Shown: piece by piece, positions 1-7,811 of the stretch | How positions within the stretch are numbered: the stretch's first letter is position 1 | How the letters are laid out: every line of letters begins with the position of its first letter | NCBI GenBank assembly: GCA_030637925.1 | Contig: DAOWFR010000006.1 | Coordinates: 1 to 14,431, forward strand | DNA length: 14,431 nt | DNA from: Methanobacteriota archaeon | Lineage (GTDB): Archaea; Nanobdellota; Nanobdellia; Woesearchaeales; SM23-78 | Direction of reading: 5' to 3' | The notes under the pieces: model-generated | The model's input: the letters and a program-made list of their open reading frames with translations, nothing else | Database searches by the model: none | Told to the model about the DNA's origin: nothing | Made by a program: the position numbers and the translations under genes

Positions 1-1035
1 CCAACAACCAGACTTATCAAAACTACAATCACCAAAACAACTCAAGAAACCACCATCATAACCAAAAGACTCACAAGTCTCACCACCCAAATCACCAGCA
101 TCACAATCCTCATCAACCCTATTAACAACACCATCACCACATTCATAATTATAACAACCACTAATATCATCCTGACAATCAACACAATAAGTTTCACCAG
201 CATCAAAACCATAACCTACACAATCATTACTAGGACTGCCTTCGCATTGTTCACCATAACTAGCTTCCACAATTCCATTACCACAAAAACCACCACAAGA
301 ACTAGTATTGTATTTACAACCATCACAAGCTACATTACCACTACTAAAACCAAAATCAGAACAATCCAAAACAACACTACCATCACACTGCTCACCAATC
401 TCAAGAATACCATCACCACAAAAACCACCACCAGTACCAAAACAATTACTAGTATCATACAAACAATCAACATCACAACTCAAACGACCACTAATAAAAC
501 CAAAATCAACACAATCCAAAACACCACCACCATCACACTGCTCACCAGGATTCAACACCCCATTTGGACAAAAGATAGGGGCAAGAGCACAATCAGACAA
601 ATCAATCAAACAATCAGAACACCTAACAGTACCACCAACAAAACGAGAAGCATCATATTCTTCACAAGGAGTATCATCCATTCCATCACACTCCTCGCCT
701 GATTCTATAACACCATTACCACACACCGGGTAAGGAATACAATTATGCGTATCATAAGTACAATTAAAGCAACCAAGCTCTCCATTCATAAAACCAAAGG
801 GATCCCAGCATGTTGCTCCTCCAAGATCTTCATCCTCACACTGCTCCTCTCCTTCAATAACTCCATCACCACAGTCTGCCTCATAAAATATGCACTGACT
901 AAAATCAAAACTACAATCATCATAACAATCCAAAACACCACTCACATACTGAGGCCAATTTGTACAGACCATGCCATTCAGATTAGGTCCATTTGGATCA
1001 CACGCTTCCCCAGAATCTATACCTCCATTTCCACA
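1..1035 (-). repeat. Seven CGNG..GE.CD protein repeats (DUF4215-like)
   Basis: This stretch encodes residues 433-777 of the Cys-rich protein. Seven units each begin CGNG, CGDG or CPNG, continue with G/S-x-GE-x-C-D, then a GF.SG.L.C..DC.YD.S.C tail of about 45-50 residues in total. Cys spacing is well kept but the residues between vary, so the units are old duplications rather than a recent DNA-level tandem array. An eighth, isolated unit occurs at residues 134-180 (about 1792-1932). Confidence 0.8.
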
Positions 1036-2331
1036 AAGGGGTGGGTCATCACAGTAACCAGAGCTATCCTCTGCCTTACAATAATAACAGTATACCTCCC
1101 AACTAGAATCCCAGAGCCCCCAGTCACAATATTTTCTAGTGCTCACTTCGCAGTCTCCATTACCACAAGTTAAACCACAAGAGGAATCCTCCCCTCCACA
1201 GCGATTAGCATCACAATAATTAATGCTTTCCCACACCTCATTATTACAATACTTCTTAGCACCTTCACAAACATCACAGGCACCATGTGTGCATACAGGA
1301 ATCCCACAGTCAGAATCTGCTTCTCCGCAATGCTCGCAGTAATTTGTTGACACCCAGTTTCCATTCTGGCAATAAGCATTGTTTTTAGTATCACACATTC
1401 CTTCTTGTGTGCACCCAGTACACTCGCTATCAAAATCCTTACAATAATAACAATAGGTTTCTTGTGAAGGAGGAGTACCCCATGCTCCGTTAGAACAATA
1501 CTCTCCTGTACCTATATCACAACTCCCAGAGATGCACGTACCAGGACAAGAACTGTCTCTTCCAGAGCAAGCATTACAAAAACCAGTGGTGGTCCAGTAA
1601 TTATTTTCATTACATACCTTATTAACAGATAAGTCACATTTCCCAGGAGTGCACTCCACAAAGTCAATGCCTGTAAAGTCACTATCCCCTGCACCGCAGA
1701 TACGTGTATAATTTGTTGTATCCCAGGCTTTTCCATCAGCAGAGCACACCTTATTATCACATATAGAGCAAACATTAGGAGCACATGTTTGGCAAGCACT
1801 TGTATCAAAACGACAGTCTGAGCAAGCAAGAGTGCCGAATGCAAAACCCAAAGACTCACAAGTTTCCTCACTCAAATCATAACTATCACACTCCTCACCA
1901 GGTAGTATTATGCCATCATTATTATCATCACAAGGCGTAAGGTCAACTGTGAAGTCCTCGCTATGTATTGTCATCTTACCAAACTGATTTCTGCCTGAAA
2001 TAGAAAAAGTATAGTCTCCTTCATCTAAGTAAAAATACCAGCCATCAGATGCACGGTCTTTGAATATAAATGTAGTGTCCCCATTCTCATAGGTTTTGCT
2101 TGCCTCCATAGTGGAAGGATACTGATAAAGTGCATCTCCTGTTGAATTAGTAATATTAGCATTTATTAGGGTAATATCCCCTACATAGATTGTGGTAATT
2201 CTTACTTTGTTTTTGTCAACAACAATATTTGCAAATGATAGGCCAAGAGGGATTAGAAGTAAAACTATTAAAAAGCATAAAATGATTATTTCAAGTGAGT
2301 TGAATCTTTTTTTCAATCCCTTTTCCTTCAT
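1..2331 (-). CDS. Giant secreted Cys-rich repeat protein, C-terminus beyond window
   Basis: An open frame without stops runs from the ATG at 2331 to the window edge, giving 777 residues with the 3' end missing. AGGTG lies 6 nt before the ATG. A basic N-terminus (KEKGLKKR) precedes a hydrophobic segment at about residues 12-33, read as a signal peptide or membrane anchor. Residues 34-132 have no Cys and look like a beta-sandwich. From C134 onward I count about 84 Cys in 644 residues. One CGNG-like unit (134-180) is followed by six units with a C..G.CD...YC.NG.W...YC..C pattern (about 180-432) and seven CG[ND]G(x3-6)GE(x)CD units (433-777). The latter match the 'myxococcus cysteine-rich repeat'/DUF4215 type, found in extracellular proteins. 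It lies 32 nt behind the 978-aa gene with no visible promoter, so it is probably cotranscribed. The function is unknown; a surface adhesin or stalk is an inference. Confidence 0.85.
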   Translation of the reverse strand, partial: MKEKGLKKRFNSLEIIILCFLIVLLLIPLGLSFANIVVDKNKVRITTIYVGDITLINANITNSTGDALYQYPSTMEASKTYENGDTTFIFKDRASDGWYFYLDEGDYTFSISGRNQFGKMTIHSEDFTVDLTPCDDNNDGIILPGEECDSYDLSEETCESLGFAFGTLACSDCRFDTSACQTCAPNVCSICDNKVCSADGKAWDTTNYTRICGAGDSDFTGIDFVECTPGKCDLSVNKVCNENNYWTTTGFCNACSGRDSSCPGTCISGSCDIGTGEYCSNGAWGTPPSQETYCYYCKDFDSECTGCTQEGMCDTKNNAYCQNGNWVSTNYCEHCGEADSDCGIPVCTHGACDVCEGAKKYCNNEVWESINYCDANRCGGEDSSCGLTCGNGDCEVSTRKYCDWGLWDSSWEVYCYYCKAEDSSGYCDDPPLCGNGGIDSGEACDPNGPNLNGMVCTNWPQYVSGVLDCYDDCSFDFSQCIFYEADCGDGVIEGEEQCEDEDLGGATCWDPFGFMNGELGCFNCTYDTHNCIPYPVCGNGVIESGEECDGMDDTPCEEYDASRFVGGTVRCSDCLIDLSDCALAPIFCPNGVLNPGEQCDGGGVLDCVDFGFISGRLSCDVDCLYDTSNCFGTGGGFCGDGILEIGEQCDGSVVLDCSDFGFSSGNVACDGCKYNTSSCGGFCGNGIVEASYGEQCEGSPSNDCVGYGFDAGETYCVDCQDDISGCYNYECGDGVVNRVDEDCDAGDLGGETCESFGYDGGFLSCFGDCSFDKSGCW
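1036..1794 (-). repeat. Six 'YC.NG.W' Cys-rich protein repeats
   Basis: This stretch encodes residues 180-432. Six units of about 38-45 residues follow the scheme C..G.CD......YC.NG.W......YC..C...DS.C, for example CDIGTGEYCSNGAW and CDTKNNAYCQNGNW. The first unit is the most divergent. A single clear copy of the same unit occurs in the 978-aa protein (residues 185-230), and related C.NG.W motifs occur twice in the 663-aa protein. I do not recognise a named family for it. Confidence 0.7.
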
Positions 2332-2363
2332 CAAATACACCTAGTAATTAAATTTAAGTAAAC

Positions 2364-5300
2364 TTAAGGCAGTCCTTCTATTATAACAATAGGTTCTTGC
2401 GGCTCAGTATCATTGCGATAAATAGATAGCAGGCTCAGACCAACCACCTTGTTACCTGCAAAGTCCTCTGCATCAAATAAAATATCATGAGGGCCATTCT
2501 CAGTAACACTTACCATTATATTGAATTCTCCTGTTGTGGAGTTAATACAAGGCGAATGTGCTCCTGGTACTGCACAATTATTATTACAGTTCTTTTCACT
2601 TGGGAAGTCAAAGTTATAAGTGCACATGTATTTTGTGTCTGTTGATGCAAATCCGTTTACATCCACAAAGTCCTGAGCAGTTGGAAACGCTTCTTCTGTA
2701 GAAGGGGAAACAACAATAATCACTGGAGGCTCTGCATCAACTTTTATGCTTATATTCTTTACAACCTCTAGGTTCTTTGCATAGTCCTCTGAATAATAAT
2801 AAACTGTATAATCACCTGTGGTGCTAATTGTTTTTTCATAAACTCCATTAACAGCAAGTTCTGTTGGATAACAACTACTTGATAAAGGAGCTATGCAAAA
2901 GTAAGTCTTAATCTCCTCTCCAAAGTATTTATTATCACTCACACTAAAGCTTATCTTAACATCAGCAGGATAAACAGCAAAACCAGACGGAAGAATAGTT
3001 GTTTCAGGGTTAGAAAAGTCTGACTCACAATAATGGTCTCCTGTATCACAATCAAAACCATAAGTTCCTATATTATCCTCAGGATAATTATCAGCATTCC
3101 TAAGACACCATCCATTTCCTGCATGCCAATAGCACTTACCAAGGTCGAACCTATCACTGCTAGGGGTAAGCTGATGTGTCCCACCAGTTCTATTACCCTC
3201 ACTATCATAACTAGCATCTACATAAACAGGTGTTCCTCCTATGCACTCTTGTTGTGTGTTGCAATCAAGACAAGAGAGTGTGGATTGTTTGGTGCAAGAA
3301 GGCTTATCTCTTAACTTTCCTTGATAATAGCATTCTTCTCCAAATAATTTGCAGACAGGCAGAGTACAATCAGGGCTTAACCAGTTATACTCATTCTCAT
3401 CGCATAGCTCGCATTGCTGTAATTCAGAATCAGCAGGTCTACAAACACCTCCTACTCCATTAAATTCTGGAGTGTTGGTTTTATCAGCCCATACACAACC
3501 CTGGTTTTTGCCACAAGGATCTCCTGAGTCTGTACATGCATCATATGACTTATAATCATAACAACTAGTGATATAAGCACAGTAATCAAAAGCACTAAAC
3601 AAGGTCTTGGTTCTATCAAGATAACATCCTTCTACTACAAATCTGCCTGGTTGAAAATGACAATATCTGTCTCTTAGATAACCTCCCTCATCAACCTTAA
3701 CTGTTAGGTCAAGATTAGAGAACATGCCATAAAGCCCATTACACAAATCACAAACCCCTTGTGTTGTACATATAGTATTGCCATGCTGATCAGGACCCAT
3801 GCAAAAGTCATTAGCAAGACTACAATCCTCTATCGACTCAATATTATAATTTTCAGCACACTTACTCCTAACATTGTCCCAGCAGAACTCATCTGGGTGA
3901 GGCTCCATGCAAAAATAACTCCCTGTTTCCACACACATAATGCCAGATTCTGCTCGACCTCCACCAAAATAATAGGCTCGAACATAGTAACAATACTCTG
4001 AGTTCTGGTCAATAATTGTATCAGAGTATTGAGAACTAGAAGTGATTGATTGAAAGCGGAACCCCCTTGTTTTTAAAGAACAATCATTACCAGGCCCTTT
4101 ATGACACCTGAACACTATATATCTAAAAACACTTGGAATGCAGGAATCTAAAAGAGACCAGTTCACAAGGATTTCCTTGTTAGCAACATCAAAGCTTGCT
4201 ATAACATCAGGATTCATAAAAGTTCCTGTGCATTGTGGTGTTCCACACTCACAATTTTCACATGGGCTTCCATCAGTGCATGTTGTCCCAATCTCACACT
4301 CTTCTCCTGGCTCTAGCTCATAATTACCACAACCTGACAAGCCAACACAATTACAATTAACACAATCTTCAGCATTACAATAGCTTAGCTGGCCTAGTGC
4401 TGGGGTTTCTTCACAAGTCTCATAAGGGTATGTTGTGATGTTATCTCCACACACCGCACTATATATATTACAATCAACATCATTATCCTTGTTACACCCC
4501 ATAGGGCAAATACCATTAGGAATCATACTGCACACACAGTCAGAATCAGTACTAGCATCACAACTAACAGGACATACTCCATCATCATCAATACATACAT
4601 CAATTACTCCACAGTCATCAGGATCATAAGCAATGCAAAGAGAACAATAAGTATCCTTTTGAGTAGGGTCTGATAAATCATAGGTTTGCCATCTTCTATT
4701 TGACTTACAATAAGCATCATTAACAGCATCACAACTTCCAATAGTGCATGCTTCACAATCTAATTGTATGTTTATATTTTGTTTATCAGAGTCAAGATTA
4801 GGAATGGTTGTGCTGCCTGGCAAGCACCCCCCTTTAAAAGCATTTACAACCACATCAGTGCCTTCAGGTACACCAGTAAGATTATAGGTTCCATCACTTC
4901 CAGAGGTGTTTGATTTGCCACCAGCACTTACTGTTGCACCACTAATAGCTCCTGTTGTTATGGTTATTCTTCCTGAGATAGAATACAGCACTCCCCCACA
5001 AATACAGTCTAGACCAGTAGAAACAGAAGGATCTGGAGTAAAGATCTTTGGAGGTGAGCAAGAGTAATTCGTGCTACCAATACCACTATTACTTCCAGGA
5101 GGACAGCAACAACCCTGAGGACAAGAAGTTGGACAAATGAAGGGGGTGTATGTTCCTAAAGTACACTGGCCGTTTGTATCTACTTCACAACCAATATCCA
5201 CGCCTGTATCTACACAGCAACCAGCACTTACAAGACCAGGAAATAAAAGTAATGTTATGGTACTAAATAAAAGCACAAGCAAAATTTTTTTATTAATCAT
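2364..5300 (-). CDS. Secreted Cys-rich mosaic protein with CarboxypepD-reg-, FN3- and Ig-like domains
   Basis: A 978-aa protein starting at ATG 5300, with GGTGG 8 nt upstream. Residues 1-26 are a signal peptide (KKILLVLLF...VSA) and the mature part begins GCC. In order: Cys-rich segment (27-101); carboxypeptidase regulatory-like beta-sandwich (about 104-182, SISGRITITTGAISGATVS...DGTYNLTGVPEG split by a variable loop); a YC..NRRW unit shared with the downstream protein (185-230); two DG.CP..C....D.DC units (about 236-277); a CGNYELEPGEEC unit (324-); an FN3-like domain (about 363-458); a long Cys-rich part (464-760); and two Ig-like domains (about 764-960, with a YTVYYYSEDYAKN motif). No C-terminal anchor is visible. 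It is probably a surface or secreted structural or binding protein. Its TATA box and SD suggest its own promoter as well as possible readthrough. I see no enzyme motif. Confidence 0.88.
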   Translation of the reverse strand: MINKKILLVLLFSTITLLLFPGLVSAGCCVDTGVDIGCEVDTNGQCTLGTYTPFICPTSCPQGCCCPPGSNSGIGSTNYSCSPPKIFTPDPSVSTGLDCICGGVLYSISGRITITTGAISGATVSAGGKSNTSGSDGTYNLTGVPEGTDVVVNAFKGGCLPGSTTIPNLDSDKQNINIQLDCEACTIGSCDAVNDAYCKSNRRWQTYDLSDPTQKDTYCSLCIAYDPDDCGVIDVCIDDDGVCPVSCDASTDSDCVCSMIPNGICPMGCNKDNDVDCNIYSAVCGDNITTYPYETCEETPALGQLSYCNAEDCVNCNCVGLSGCGNYELEPGEECEIGTTCTDGSPCENCECGTPQCTGTFMNPDVIASFDVANKEILVNWSLLDSCIPSVFRYIVFRCHKGPGNDCSLKTRGFRFQSITSSSQYSDTIIDQNSEYCYYVRAYYFGGGRAESGIMCVETGSYFCMEPHPDEFCWDNVRSKCAENYNIESIEDCSLANDFCMGPDQHGNTICTTQGVCDLCNGLYGMFSNLDLTVKVDEGGYLRDRYCHFQPGRFVVEGCYLDRTKTLFSAFDYCAYITSCYDYKSYDACTDSGDPCGKNQGCVWADKTNTPEFNGVGGVCRPADSELQQCELCDENEYNWLSPDCTLPVCKLFGEECYYQGKLRDKPSCTKQSTLSCLDCNTQQECIGGTPVYVDASYDSEGNRTGGTHQLTPSSDRFDLGKCYWHAGNGWCLRNADNYPEDNIGTYGFDCDTGDHYCESDFSNPETTILPSGFAVYPADVKISFSVSDNKYFGEEIKTYFCIAPLSSSCYPTELAVNGVYEKTISTTGDYTVYYYSEDYAKNLEVVKNISIKVDAEPPVIIVVSPSTEEAFPTAQDFVDVNGFASTDTKYMCTYNFDFPSEKNCNNNCAVPGAHSPCINSTTGEFNIMVSVTENGPHDILFDAEDFAGNKVVGLSLLSIYRNDTEPQEPIVIIEGLP

Positions 5301-5343
5301 ATGTTAAACCACCTTTTTTGTTCTTAAAATCTCTTTTTGGATG

Positions 5344-5351
5344 TATATAAA
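5344..5351 (-). promoter_or_regulatory. TATA box for the 978-aa gene
   Basis: Minus-strand TTTATATA with an A-rich stretch (GCAAAATG) just upstream as a possible BRE. A start about 25 nt downstream would fall near 5321, leaving a leader of about 20 nt that contains the GGTGG ribosome site. It sits in the 69-nt gap after the 510-aa gene, so it may start a second transcription unit. Confidence 0.55.
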
Positions 5352-5369
5352 CATTTTGCATTTTGATTT

Positions 5370-6902
5370 TTAACTAATAATTATATAAGCAGGATGGGTT
5401 ATTGTGTCTAAAGAGTTAACATCATAGCAAGCTTCACCAGAAGCGTTCCTCACCCAAAAGCAATTAGGCATTTTATCAATACAGTCCGTTCCGTATTGCG
5501 AAGAGCAATCAATAAGAAGACAAGTAGTATCCAAAGTACTTGCTGCTGGCAGACCTATTTTATTAATCCAAAACTTTTGATAATCAAACAAACCACTGTC
5601 ATCTAGCACAAGAATTCCCATGTTATGATTTCCTACATCTATCTCATCAATATGTAAACTTAGGAAAACCGTATCTGGGTTTATTTGTATTTCATAATCC
5701 TCTTCCTGCCAGCAGCCGCCTGGTTCTTGAGATAAAAACATGTAAGTAACATCACTATCATCAGGGTCAAATGCTTTTAGTTGAATATTGTCTGAAACAT
5801 CCAAAGAAACATCATCTATTAAATCAAGAGCAGGTTTTCTGTTCATAACAGCTACTCTGAACAAGAAGGATTTTCCCTTAACTAGGGATTTTGTGTCACG
5901 CACTTCAATAATATCATCATAAATATATGGTAAAGGACAAGTAGTGCAGGGATTATTTATCTTGCTTAGTTCTAAGCCATCACTATAATAAGAGGACAGA
6001 ATATACTCATTATTAATATTAAATTCTATTAATTTTGAATCTCTAAGAAGCGCATTGTGTAGAAAATTGTACATTAATCCAAGCCTTACCTTAAGGGTTG
6101 TCTGATAATTAAGGACTTTGGTTACAGGCTCTTGGTTTTCAAAGCTAATCCTTATTGGATACTTGACAAGAAACACAACCTCTGATTCATGGATGTTGGC
6201 TTCTACAACTGGCTTGGCTTCTACACCAAGCTCTTCTTCTACACGCACATCAGCAGGCATTCTGCTTGTAAAAGCAGAGAAATCAACACACATAGGTAGT
6301 TTAGTAGCAACATAATCTTCTAACTGCCTTTGTATTGTTAATCCTATCTCTATACCTGTTGCAAAGCCCTCACACCCTGACTCATGAGCAAGATAGCAGA
6401 GTTTGCTCATAACATTCTGGCCATAAAACCCATCATAAGCAGAACAAGAAGGATTGTAAAGGCAGTCAGAGTTATAAATACTGTTAAGCCCATCAAGGGG
6501 TGTGTCAGGATAAGGATAACCAGGAGCTTCATAAACAATCTTGTTGTAAAGAGTGTTCTCTCTTAATGCATAAGCCACAAAAAAGGGTTGGTTAAGATAA
6601 GTATAGTTAAGATAGTTTTCTCCTAAGACTTTATCATTAAAAGGAATCTTTCCTCCCTCAGAATCATAGATAACCCCTCCATTAGCACCTATTCTTTCTA
6701 TTCCATCCATGGCTATCTGGACTACACAGTTGGTTATGTGATTCTTTATGCTGCCTGTTTCTAATTCATTAAGAATCTCCTGAATACGCTGGGTTTCTGG
6801 CTTAGCAGTTCGCCTAAGAGCAAGAAAGATGATAAAAACAATTAATAAGACTAGGCCAATGATTACAAACGTGGTTATTTGAGCTTTTTTGGTTTTGTTC
6901 AT
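5370..6902 (-). CDS. Exported protein with pilin-like N-terminal membrane segment, unknown function
   Basis: A 510-aa protein. It begins MNKTKKAQITTFVIIGLVLLIVFIIF: a short basic leader, then one hydrophobic helix at about 8-29, resembling the class III (type IV pilin-like) signal peptides of archaea where cleavage falls after K/G/A before Q. The expected Glu at +5 is absent, so processing is uncertain. The rest lies outside the membrane. Recognisable blocks are NCVVQIAMDGIERIGANGGVIY (residues 58-79) and QLEDYVATKLPMCVDF (193-208). From memory these recur in a family of uncharacterised DPANN membrane proteins; that is not checked. About 340-510 looks like beta-sandwich plus a short Cys-rich tail. 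AGGT overlapping the end of the MEMO gene, 6 nt away, points to translational coupling. Confidence 0.82.
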   Translation of the reverse strand: MNKTKKAQITTFVIIGLVLLIVFIIFLALRRTAKPETQRIQEILNELETGSIKNHITNCVVQIAMDGIERIGANGGVIYDSEGGKIPFNDKVLGENYLNYTYLNQPFFVAYALRENTLYNKIVYEAPGYPYPDTPLDGLNSIYNSDCLYNPSCSAYDGFYGQNVMSKLCYLAHESGCEGFATGIEIGLTIQRQLEDYVATKLPMCVDFSAFTSRMPADVRVEEELGVEAKPVVEANIHESEVVFLVKYPIRISFENQEPVTKVLNYQTTLKVRLGLMYNFLHNALLRDSKLIEFNINNEYILSSYYSDGLELSKINNPCTTCPLPYIYDDIIEVRDTKSLVKGKSFLFRVAVMNRKPALDLIDDVSLDVSDNIQLKAFDPDDSDVTYMFLSQEPGGCWQEEDYEIQINPDTVFLSLHIDEIDVGNHNMGILVLDDSGLFDYQKFWINKIGLPAASTLDTTCLLIDCSSQYGTDCIDKMPNCFWVRNASGEACYDVNSLDTITHPAYIIIS

Positions 6903-6908
6903 TCTTTT

Positions 6909-7769
6909 TTACCTGAACACAATGCTTGCATAACTAACGCTGTTGGTATAATCACCAACCACATCTCCTGAAGTATAGTATTGCTCTAATGAAACCTTAT
7001 CAAAAGTAATTGTTTTTAAAAGCAGGATTATAGCCAGATAACCACACACACTTGCTCCTGTTTCATGAATATATTTTTCAAAACCTTTTACATCTCCTTT
7101 TCTAATGAATTCTATGGCTTCTTTATCAAGCTTTGAAAGATTCTCCTTAATATCATCTGAAAAAGGCAGATAGCCATAACTAGGACCATAATGAGTAAAG
7201 TCAGAGCTCACAATAAAGCTAACCTTTGTTTTTAGCTCACTAATAGTTTCCTTTAAATCATTTGCTGCTTTGTCAAGGTCAAGATCATCAGAAGCCAGTA
7301 AAGGAAGAATTTTTATTTTCTCAGTTCTGTCACCAAGAGCAAACTGTAAAAATGGAAGCTGGACTTCTAGACTGTGCTCATCAGCATGAATCCCCTCATT
7401 AACCTTGATGTTGCCTTTTTTTACAAGGGCTTTTGCAAAGTCCTGGTCTGCTCTTACAAAGCCAAGAGGAGTCTCAAAAGTCTCTATTGAAACACCTGAT
7501 TCATTAGTCCTATGATTAGGGCCTATGAGTATGAATAGTTCTGGTAGGTTTGCTTCTGCCAAGGCTTTGTAACTCCAAGCAGCAGCCATACCACTATAAA
7601 CATAGCCAGCATGAGGGCATATCACTGCTTTAACAGGTAAAGCCCCTGGTCTTGGCTTGCTAGGCAGAGCTCCTGGCCCTAGTTTTCCACTAAAGCACTC
7701 TTCTAGTATCTTGGTCAGAGCATTACTGGTCTTAGGGTAAAATAACCCTGCATAAGCAGCTTTTCTCAT
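6909..7769 (-). CDS. amrB: MEMO1 family protein (AmmeMemoRadiSam system protein B)
   Basis: A 286-aa protein, close to the usual family length, full and intact. Family landmarks are RKAAYAGLFYP at the start, PHAGYVYSG (H53), LIGPNHR (H86), DEHSLEVQLPFLQ (131-143), SSDFTHYGP (H193) and SVCGYLAI (C242). H53, H86 and C242 match the metal-binding His/His/Cys of human MEMO1. I chose the ATG at 7769: GAGG (7779-7782) lies 9 nt before it, and the protein then opens with the family's N-terminus. The ATG at 7775 is only 3 nt from that site, and the TTG at 7784 would overlap it. A short proline loop with a near-repeat (GPGALPSK/RPGALPVK) is at 31-47. The usual partners AmmeA and radical-SAM AmmeC are not in the window. 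The family's reaction is not firmly established. It is sandwiched between exported proteins in one operon. Confidence 0.93.
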   Translation of the reverse strand: MRKAAYAGLFYPKTSNALTKILEECFSGKLGPGALPSKPRPGALPVKAVICPHAGYVYSGMAAAWSYKALAEANLPELFILIGPNHRTNESGVSIETFETPLGFVRADQDFAKALVKKGNIKVNEGIHADEHSLEVQLPFLQFALGDRTEKIKILPLLASDDLDLDKAANDLKETISELKTKVSFIVSSDFTHYGPSYGYLPFSDDIKENLSKLDKEAIEFIRKGDVKGFEKYIHETGASVCGYLAIILLLKTITFDKVSLEQYYTSGDVVGDYTNSVSYASIVFR

Positions 7770-7778
7770 AATCATTCG

Positions 7779-7782
7779 CCTC
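7779..7782 (-). promoter_or_regulatory. Ribosome site deciding the MEMO start
   Basis: Minus-strand GAGG is 9 nt before the ATG at 7769, 3 nt before the ATG at 7775, and overlaps the TTG at 7784. Spacing favours 7769. Confidence 0.5.
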
Positions 7783-7811
7783 AAAAAATGAAAAATATCA
7801 TTATTTTTTCC

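Noticed and set aside
1..1035. Repeats at the left end as a CRISPR array
   Set aside because: Units are about 135-150 nt, diverge in DNA sequence and keep coding frame and Cys spacing, so they are protein repeats.
247..1173. Plus-strand Thr/Ile/Lys-rich open frames opposite the Cys-rich repeat gene
   Set aside because: Low-complexity translations arise from the A/C-rich complement of GGT/TGT/GAT codons. The minus frame has repeats, a signal sequence and a ribosome site, and these have none.
1170..1871. Short minus-strand frames at 1170-1433 and 1512-1871
   Set aside because: They lie out of frame within the long Cys-rich gene, whose own frame is open throughout with regular Cys spacing.
7782..7784. 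TTG at 7784 as the MEMO start
   Set aside because: The likely ribosome site GAGG overlaps this codon and serves the ATG at 7769, which also gives the family's usual N-terminus.
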